Positions 55,605 through 64,000 of a stretch of DNA of 64,000 nucleotides are shown here, one piece after another; position 1 is the first letter of the stretch, and each line of letters starts with the position of its first letter. Source of the DNA: Guyanagaster necrorhizus (lineage: Eukaryota; Basidiomycota; Agaricomycetes; Agaricales; Physalacriaceae); contig NW_025064925.1 of the NCBI RefSeq assembly GCF_019112545.1, positions 32,855 through 96,854 on the forward strand, written 5' to 3'. A program made the translations under genes and the position numbers. The notes beneath the pieces were generated by a model. The model was not told where the DNA came from, searched no databases, and saw only the letters and a program-made list of their open reading frames with translations.

Positions 55605-58600
55605 ATGCCTCATATCCTTCGCGCGAACTCTGCGAAAGAGGACGACTCATGGTCGTTCCAAGTTCCGCCCGCCCTCCTCGTGTCTCGCCAGAGACAAGGC
55701 AGAATCATGGGCAAGTTCGTCAGATTCAACGGAGCGGAAATCCTACTCGAAACGGCCGAATTCTCCAGCAATCGTATCCTACAATCCGACGACCCTTCAA
55801 AGTTTATCCTTGTCGCGTTTGGTGCTCTGAGACTCCCTGACACCAGGCTCCGAGAGTCGGGAGAGTACATCGCACGGTTTTTGAAGGAAGGGCTGTTTCT
55901 GAACGGGATTCAGTATCGGTTTTATCATCATAGCAATAGCCAACTGGTACGGTTTGCTGATTTACACCTTATCCTATCAAACTCACAGGTCGCTTTAGAG
56001 AGGACGTAGTTGTTTTCTGCGCGAAGCTAAGACTGACCAGGAGCTTGATGATCGCATCTATCAGTTGGGAAGCTTTGGAAAAATCATGAATGTCGCAAAA
56101 CGTAAGCTCTGGCCTCTCTGTTGTACTGATGATGTTCACTGGTTTATAGGTGCAAAGCGAATTGGCTTATTATACTCAGAGTCACAGCTCGACTTCCGGC
56201 TTAACCCGGATCTTGTTGCAGATATCCCTGATATCGTGTCTGGGGGAGTCGAATTCTCAGATGGATGTGGCTTGATGTCTCAACGACTAGCCGTTCAAGT
56301 TGGCAAAAGTAAGAAAATCATCTTTCGGGGAGTACGGTATACGCCATGCGTGTTTCAGATAAGGCGCTTACTATACCATTATCATTCATTGTAGCCATTC
56401 TAATTTCCCCGAAGGTACCTAGGATACAAGGGCGTTTTGACGCTTCATCCCCAGCTCGATGCGGAGTTGCGGAAGGCGAAGAAGGTTTTCGAAGGGGAGG
56501 AACAGAAACGGGCTGACCAGTGCAAAGAAGACCAGACTGAGTGGGTATCTACGATTTGTCTGCGGAATTTATAATGACTTAACATTAGGTTCGTACCTCG
56601 AAACTTCTTGGATATCGCTGTCAAGCATCCTCTTGCACAGTTCCGCAAGAGCATGAAAAAGTTCACCACGACCGAAAACCCCACATTCTCTGTTGTCGGG
56701 TATTCTAAGCCCTACACGTTCGGGCGCCTGAATAACGAAATTATTGTGCTCCTGTCAAGCCTTGGCATTCCGAACGAGAACTTTCTGAAGAAGCAAGACG
56801 AATACTTCGATTGGCTCCGTCGTGCATCCTATGATCCTATGGCAGCAGTTGATTTTCTTTCCGTTGTAAAGGACGTCGAATCTGCCGGAAGAGTCCTGCT
56901 CGACGGTCTCGACGATCCCAAAGTTTCTGCCGAAATCCGCCGCTTTCAGCAAAAAGAAATAGCGGATTTCCGGAAAGACGGGAAGAAAGAGCGATCACGG
57001 ATGATCATCAAGAAGTCACGCAAGATATATGGGGTTTGCGATCCCTTCCGGGTACTCAAGGAAGGACAAGTTCATATACGAATCACCACTGGAAGAGGCG
57101 GACCATCGACTCCCATCCACGGCGATGTTTTAGTTGTGCGGAATCCGTGTTTACACCCAGGTTTGTCCGGTCCCCACCACATCCGTATTAAGTTGACGTA
57201 TTTCCGTTTAGGAGATTGCCTCAAATTAAGAGCAGTGCACCATGAAAAGTTGTCGCATCTGGTCGACTGCATTGTTTTTGCTTCTGTAGCACGTCGCGGC
57301 CACCCATCTGCGCCATCCATGAGCAGTGGTGGCGATCTTGATGGTCAGGTTGCCTTAATTATATCTATTACATCATTCTGATTCTGTATTTTTGCGTACA
57401 GGTGATGAATACTTCGTCTGCTGGGATCCTGATTTGGTCCCTGCTACCGTATCTGAGGTAAGTAAGCAGACTGATCAGAAGAGTTCCTACGTACCATTTG
57501 AGTAGCCATACGATTATCCTCCGAATAAGGAGCGCGTGAACAAGACTGTCACCCGCGAAGATTTGTCAAGGCATTTTGCCCAGTATAACAAGTGCGCAAG
57601 ATTTTCTCCGTGGATTGATAACTTCTAACCTATCGTTGAAATTAGTGCTGGATTGGCAAGGGTCGCTGCTTTACACTCAAAATGGGCGAAGGGCAGCCCA
57701 AAAGGGGCTCTATGCTCCGAGTGTCAAGAACTGAACGCGCTGCACTCTCAGTCAGTAGACGGCGCCTCTATCAAGATCCCGGACAGGTTAACGTCCCCCC
57801 CCGAACCCCTCGAAGGCCAGGAATTTATCATCAAAGCTCTGGCAGATGCTGCCTCCGAATTTGCTGCCTCTTTTACGGCCGAAATGGCAACCACCGGTGA
57901 CTTGACATCCACCGTCGACGGAGAAGACGCAGAAGAGATTATCATACAGCTTCTGCGAAGCAGGCAGTCTGCGCTCTCCGAGTACGAGCTATATACCCTC
58001 GCCTACCGCCTAGCGCTCAAGCATTCCCTCGATCACCATGCATTTCTCAGTTACATCGATTGTGGCGCATTGACGACGGATCAGAAGTATTCACTTAGTT
58101 TCGCGCTGGATCTGTCCCGCGAGGAACATGCGAGTCTTTGGAATTCCTTGCTTCGTTCCGACCTTCTGGGACCCTCTGAGATATATCAAAGAAACCTAGC
58201 ACAGCCTTTTTCATTACAGCGTCTATATTCATCGAAGATCCAAGGTCATGCGACATTTTTTACGTATTTACAGATGGCCCTCCAGGACTTTTATCGGAAG
58301 GTGCTACTTCTGAAGGCGAGTGGTTGGTTTCGTTCTGGGTGAATACACAACTGACTTGAATGGCAAATTAGACGGACGATCGATTTGTACTCGCCGTGTT
58401 CATAAGAGGCATGTTTCCATGGGATGAAGATCCAGAGGTGAACGAGAATGTGGTCGTCTGCTCGTTTTTACCGCATACATCGGGGAAGTTTTCTTCCTAT
58501 CGACCGTGCACCGCTGGGTACCGGTTGTATTGCAGCCCAACCAACTTTCAGCTCTACAACAAGCATAGAGCAGACTCCTTCGTGTTTCTAACACGTCCTC

Positions 58601-61600
58601 CGAAAGCATCAGGAGCCGAAGTGTCTATGAGCGTCGCCTTGCAAAAATTATCCAACAAAGTTCGGCAGGTATGGCTCGAGTAGTACGAAATGGCCCTGTT
58701 CTTCTCACTCATCAGGAGGTCTAGAATATCGGCAGAGTCTATCGAGAGCCAATCACCGGAATCGAGCTACATGTCGTTTCGAACCGGGACCGTATATCTC
58801 AGCAGCTATTTGATTTGTGGTTCGAACAGTGCGCGCATATCCTATCCGTAGTTCATCACGTTATATTTCCGGCTGACGGTACTGTTATAGTGTTCCTACA
58901 GAAAATCGCGTGCGGCGCTTCGACCGTGAAATTCGTTCGTACGCCCTCAACGATCGTTCGGGGATTGACTGGGCGTCTACCGAGAAACCACAACCTCAGT
59001 ACCTCAAAGATCTATTCCAGGACAAGTTGCCGGCGAATGAGTTCACGCGTCGGCTGTCGGATACGACGGCGCAGCAGTGGAAGGATATCGTCCAGTTCGC
59101 TCTAATGTATCACGCCCAGGAAGAGGTGTTCTGGACCTTTTCCTTCGTCATTTCCCAGCCACTACCCCTTCAACGCGAAAGCGTGATGAATTTGATGGAA
59201 CTGCATCCACCATTGGTATTTAGCCTGCTAAAGAAATACCCCCCAGATGAGACCGACCTCGTATTGCCGCCAGAGACAGAGGCTTTGGGACGGTCCATGC
59301 TTCACAACATCATCCGATGCGCTAACGAACTAAGCCTGGCGACCCTAGTTGCCCTGGAAAAGCTCTCAGGAAGCATCGCGCGTTTACCGCCCGACGTCTA
59401 TTTTGATCTCTTGTGGCAAACGGCCCTATCCGTCCGCGCACCTCAGGTCGTCCAGGAAGTCTTATTCGTCCTCAACGATAGTCGCGCGACTCTGCCCGAC
59501 ATCTCCCCAGAACAGAAGTACGGAAACAAATTCGCCTTGGGCATCGCTTTTGACAGAGCCGAAGAAGCTGCAGACGAATGCCCCTGTAACGAGGACGGAC
59601 GACCGAGAAGACAGCGGACGGCCCCCGTTAAGACGACGATGCAGCAGGACCCAGAGAATCCGCTCCAGGTCAAAGTACCGGTTCGGATAGACTCTCGGAC
59701 CCCTATTCGCCTTCACTCGCATGTCCGATTCCAAGCTGCTTCTGAGGCGGAGAAGACGGCTATGGTCGAGGTACCGGTTCTCGATGGTGTGGTTGTGCAG
59801 TCGATGAAAGGAGAAATGAAGATTGAGCTGCAGCATCCTCCTCCACCGGAAATGGAGCGGATGGATTGGAATATGTATAATGCGGGCAGCATCGGTACGC
59901 GGCTTCACGTGTCTTTATATGATTTGGGTTCTAACGGAGGAGTATGCAGCGACTTCGAAGGCAATGATGGATGCTCTTATACGGTTACTTGTGGAGAAAG
60001 AGGAATGTTGTCGATATCATCATCTCATTACAGGAGAAACTGGCGGAGACGAGTTTCCTACGATTAACGGCGCCGGTGGCTCTGAAGACTTCTCATATGG
60101 TACAGATCTGAATGAGAGCCAGATTGAGGCTATCAAGTCATGCGAGGCACCCTTATCTCTGATTTGGGGACCTCCAGGTGAATATTACGGCACTTATCAG
60201 TGAAGTAGATGGCTGAACATTTCAAAGGCACAGGAAAGACGACGGTAGTCGTGCAGATACTTCGAAAAATATTACAAAGTTCGCAAGACAAGCCGAAGAT
60301 CTTGATGACAGCTTCAACCCACAATGGTGAGTATCTCTCTACTAATGTCCAGCACATACGCAGCTGATACATATTCCAAAGCTGTCGACAACGTCTTGGA
60401 GAGATTCGTTAGGGAAAACAATGAAGGCCACTACCTTCGAGACGAACAGATCCTCCGAGTTGCGACTGATGTATCCAAAGTGAACAAGGACCTCCAGAGT
60501 TACACGATCGATGCACGTGTCGGTGGAGATATGAATGAAAATAACAGGCTTTTCAAGCAGGCACAGAAGCGGCTTCAAGATGCTATTCTTGTTTTCACGA
60601 CATGCGCAGGTAAATGACGAACTGGTTTTGGATTGTGACGCAGGCCTGTAATCTCACTTGTTATGTAGGCGCCGGGCTTGGAATCCTACGGAAATCGGAT
60701 TTCGATATTGCACTCATCGATGAAGCATCCCAGATAACAGAACCCTGTGCCCTCATCCCGCTGGTCAAAGGGACCCAACGCGCGATCCTAGTTGGCGATC
60801 AGTAATATTCACACTTGTGGAAATGAAGCAGTACTGATTAAGAGGTCCCGCAGTGTCCAGCTACGCCCGACAGTCAGAAAGCTAGGCAAAGCGCTCGAGT
60901 TCGACGTATCCCTACTTGAGCGCCTATACACGGGTGACGAGAAACCCGGAATCTCTAAAACGATGCTTGACGTAAGTTTTTACTAAACGATGAGGGATGA
61001 CATCGGCTTACTGATAGTGATGCTAGATCCAATACCGATTCCCTCAAGAACTGGCTGAATTCCCTTCTAGAGAGTTTTATGAAGGTCGGCTCCGCTCAGG
61101 GCTGACTGACTCCTCAGCCGTTCTCTCCGTCCTCACCGAGACGCGCTTCCCGTGGCCGATGCGCGCACCACCTCTGAACATACCCACACCCACTGTCTTC
61201 ATCCAGTGCTCCACAGAAGAGGACATGGGCGGTCTCTCCAAGAGCAACGTTGGCCAGGTGGAGGTCATCCACGAGGCGATATCCCTCCTGACTCCGTCCG
61301 AATCGTTATCCATCACGGTATTGTCGCCATACAGGAAACAGATCGACGAGCTCAAACACCGGCTCCCTGCGCACGTCACCTGCGCGACTATCGATTCGTT
61401 CCAGGGGAGAGAGGCCGACGTCATCGTCTTCTCGTCCGTGCGGGCGAATGCGGAGCGTGATATCGGGTTCGTCGACGATGCGAGACGGCTGAACGTCATG
61501 TGGACGCGCGCGCGGAAAGCGTTGATCATCGTTGGTGATAGGCAGACTATGGAGAGCAATGCGTTGTGGAAAAGGGCGTTGTCGGCTTGCACGGAAGTAG

Positions 61601-61617
61601 CGCTTGAAAGCGGATGA
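55605..61617 (+). CDS. RNA-dependent RNA polymerase fused to a C-terminal SF1 (NFX1/Upf1-type) helicase
   Basis: One multi-exon gene, about 1,650-1,700 residues. The RdRP half has RGVRYTPCVFQIRYLGYKG, TTGRGGPSTPIHGDVLVVRNP and the catalytic GGDLDG|DEYFVCWDPDL, split by an intron at about 57346-57401. A middle region without known domains (58910-59890) follows, then helicase motifs: GPPG|TGKTT, ASTHNAVDNVLERF, LIDEASQITEPCA, GDHVQLRP, DIQYRFPQE, TIDSFQGREADVIVFSSVRAN and RRLNVMWTRARKALIIVGD. Splices that keep the two halves in one frame are visible at about 58823-58890 (FEH|VPTENRV) and 59895-59951 (SI|ATSKAMMD). RdRPs copy RNA into dsRNA for silencing. Start is uncertain; a longer N-terminus may exist. 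No stop interrupts the joined frame. Confidence 0.88.
56364..56414 (+). other. GC-AG intron in the RdRP gene
   Basis: Keeping the conserved block FQIRYLGYKG requires a GC donor after ATAAG. The alternative GT donor at 56337 would delete YTPCVFQI. Confidence 0.6.
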
Positions 61618-62274
61618 ACGATGGGATTTGATATACTTGATTGAAGAACTGTACTATATAATAAATGTTCTATTTGCAGAGAGAATTCATTCTTGAGTTC
61701 AGCTACAGTCCTGAGTTGATGAACTGTTCACTTACTAATTTACTTCAGACCTACAGCCTGTTTATAGACTCTGTCACCGCACTGACTGTTGTATTAGCTC
61801 AACGGCCCATAATCAATTCCCGCATTCGTATATCCTTCAGAGCTATATCCATAGAAAACATTGGCCTCTCACGGGCTCGCATCAAAACATATACCATGTA
61901 CCCTCAGTCCAGTGCTCCCTATGGAAAAAAGAACACTTTCACCAACCTTCATCGAAAAGCTGCATACAAAGACGTGAATTCATGTCCGTGAGAAGCGCGT
62001 GCCAAAGCGTACACCTTCGCCTCATTCTTGCAAATCATAATATCCTGGCGCCACCGATGACCACGAGTCAGAGAGCACAAAAATCTGAACCAATCTCTAG
62101 GAAACGAGGTTCTCCGGTATTCTCAGATGCAAATCAATTGCCGCGTCGGGCTAACCATTTGTGATTTTCTTGCATTTGGTATAGATCTGTTAGAAACCAA
62201 TTCAAAGCAGCCTTTACGTCAGTTGTCGTTATATTGCACTGATATGTTCGCAACGATGAATCCCGGTCTTCTTC
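61618..62274. other. Intergenic between convergent genes, 0.65 kb
   Basis: 3' flanks of the RdRP-helicase and recycling-factor genes. No gene seen. Confidence 0.5.
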
Positions 62275-63100
62275 CTATCGCGAAACCCCCAATGTCTTCT
62301 TCATGTCCGCCACGATTTTGTCGATATAGGCGATGTGCTTGTCAAGCAGATCCTGAAACTACGAGGGGAATCAACGAAGGGTTCACAGAAAATCACGGAG
62401 AACACTAACCACCTCCAGTTCAACTGACCGCTTGTCATATTTTCCCTTCCTCACGCTCACCTGATGCCACTTTCGACACTGCACTCGCGCTTCCTCCGCC
62501 TTCTTCCCCGCAGCTGCCACCACAGACGACTTGGCGTCTAGTGTCGGCTTAGGTACAGGGATCCGCAGCGTTCGTGCATCCTGCCTCTGCGGCGTGACGG
62601 AGGGTATCTTCGCGTCGTATATCGCAGCCTCGACGTGTTTCAGTTTCTACTAGGTTTCGTCAGCCAGCTGACATGGTCAGACAGAACGACGGAAAACGAA
62701 AACTCACTTCCTCATCGAATACCGTGACGACGAGCACAGTTCCGTCCCGTACCCCGACCGTTGCCACCTCTTCCAGTTTCTGGCCGAGGACTCGGACACT
62801 CGCGAGTAGGGCGGGGGTCACCCGCCCAGCAGCACGGGTGGAGGCTTCAGCGCAGTCTTTCCTCAACCATTCAACCGATAATTTCATCTTTTCCTCGCAT
62901 TTCGCATGCTCTGCAATGTCCGTTGGCTTGCTAAGTGGTTGCAGAGAACCTGGTGTTAGTGACGACGTCGACTGGGCTTTCTTGGCATAATTCCGTCCTT
63001 GGACGGGTCGTCGAAAATAATAGAGGCGGAGCGGAGCGGTGAATGATCGTAGTGCGAGGCACCTAGATAGAGAGAGACGGGAATGAAAGAGGGCCTGCAT
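62275..63100 (-). CDS. Ribosome recycling factor, mitochondrial
   Basis: The basic N-terminus (MQALFHSRLSLSRCLALRSF) looks like a mitochondrial targeting signal. The RRF domain follows: EWLRKDCAEASTRAAGRVTP, LGQKLEEVATVGVRDGTVLV, then over an intron KLKHVEAAIYDAKIPSVTPQ and LRIPVPKPTLDAKSSVVAA. Next come CRKWHQ and VSVRKGKYDKRSVELE. The last exon is QDLLDKHIAYIDKIVADMKK, ending VSR at 62275. RRF separates ribosomal subunits after termination. The gene is intact; a degenerate copy of its 3' part is at 50290-50665. Confidence 0.93.
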
Positions 63101-64000
63101 TTTGGATGGAGGGGGTGAAAGAAAAATCTGGTTGACTGGTCACGTGGGCTATCCAGCCTATATCCGCCCGAAGAGCCGAAGAGACTGGGTCCCTTTTTTT
63201 TTCAACCGATCGAGGAACTCTTCCTTGCATCCTGACCACTGGATATACCCGACTCTCAGCCAAACATTGGCGTTTAATATATGACAAAATGCCGCAGCAT
63301 TGCACGCCTGTTGTATTCGGATCTTCCGTCCTGTAAGAAGTATAACCTGGCGTAGGCTTTTTGACCTGTCAAGGGGCATATTGCTTAATATCCCTGTTAT
63401 TGTGGTCGCAGTGTCGCTTCAACAAGCCGCCATCCGATAGCGACTGATCTTCAGGTGATGTTAACACTTCGTTAATCGCGTATTAAAACATGTTTCTGTA
63501 ACTTGGATTTATTTATGAGAGATATATCGTCGCGCTTCGACGCCCCTTGTCCAACTATGTCGCGAAGCGTCCTCTAAAGCGCAGATGGGTAAGTTTTGTC
63601 CTCTGATCTATATCTGTAAATAGACTGGTGTCTGTCTCTCTAATCATCCTTGACTAGGGAGACGATCACGAGTCCATGTCTATAATGTGTTTTGGTGAAT
63701 CTCATATCGATTCACCTGGCCGCAGTGCCACCACACTGCGTAGGTAGATAGTGGTTCCTCGCAAGTCCACTGGGAACTTTCCCTCTCCTGTTATTTTGTA
63801 TTCCCAACTATTTCGCGTTTATCCTCCGAGGAATTATAAAACGCGCAGTCTAGAATGATATTTACGGACAGACTCTTAACCTTCTCTCGGTACGCTTGCG
63901 GCTGCATGCGATGTGTGAACAAGCGACCTCATTAGCACAATGGAAACGGTGTCTAGCAGTGCCGTCGTCGTGGAAGAAATACGTCCGTGGTAGCGATACT
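63101..64000. other. Window end, 0.9 kb without a supported gene
   Basis: Nothing coding recognised. At about 63932-63942 there is an isolated A-box-like TAGCACAATGG without a B box in the window. Confidence 0.45.

Noticed and set aside
63932..63942. tRNA gene at the window end
   Set aside because: A-box-like sequence only, with no B box or pairing acceptor ends in view.

Overview
The window looks like nuclear DNA of a basidiomycete fungus, most likely an agaricomycete. Genes carry many introns of about 50-60 bases, gene families are typical of mushroom-forming fungi (GMC oxidoreductase, P450, NACHT fragments, pseudokinase-like proteins), and repeats are chromoviral Ty3/gypsy elements and a Tad-like LINE. 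No species is assigned.

Layout. 1-16650 is a nested retrotransposon island: gypsy element 1 (minus strand, 1-7642) sits in the integrase of gypsy element 2 (minus, 7643-14403), which itself interrupts an older LINE (plus, 14404-16643) that also contains a fragment of a host membrane-protein gene. 16900-36250 is accessory DNA: a GMC oxidoreductase, a broken short-chain dehydrogenase (SDR), a 2.65-kb stretch with no CpG, a NACHT relic, a 209-bp-arm palindrome, a retroposed insert with target-site duplication, two decayed kinase-like genes, an intact SDR with an exonised intron, and membrane-protein gene remnants. The SDR and the membrane-protein segment each occur twice, in opposite orientation, on either side of the palindrome. 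37261-63100 is ordinary gene space: NF-YB subunit, P450, TPR-SET protein, omega-type GST, DUF952 protein, NadR/AAA_28-like ATPase, a very large RNA-dependent RNA polymerase fused to an SF1 helicase, and a mitochondrial ribosome recycling factor. A tRNA-relic cluster and a broken copy of the recycling-factor gene lie at 49.6-50.7 kb.

How it fits together. The repeat islands and some gene fragments have lost essentially all CpG (CG to TG/CA), the mark of cytosine methylation plus deamination or a RIP-like process. The most notable gene is the RdRP-helicase fusion: in fission yeast an RdRP (Rdp1) and an SF1 helicase (Hrr1) are separate subunits of one silencing complex (RDRC), so one polypeptide carrying both would be a built-in RDRC. 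That such a gene shares a window with heavily mutated repeats is suggestive only.
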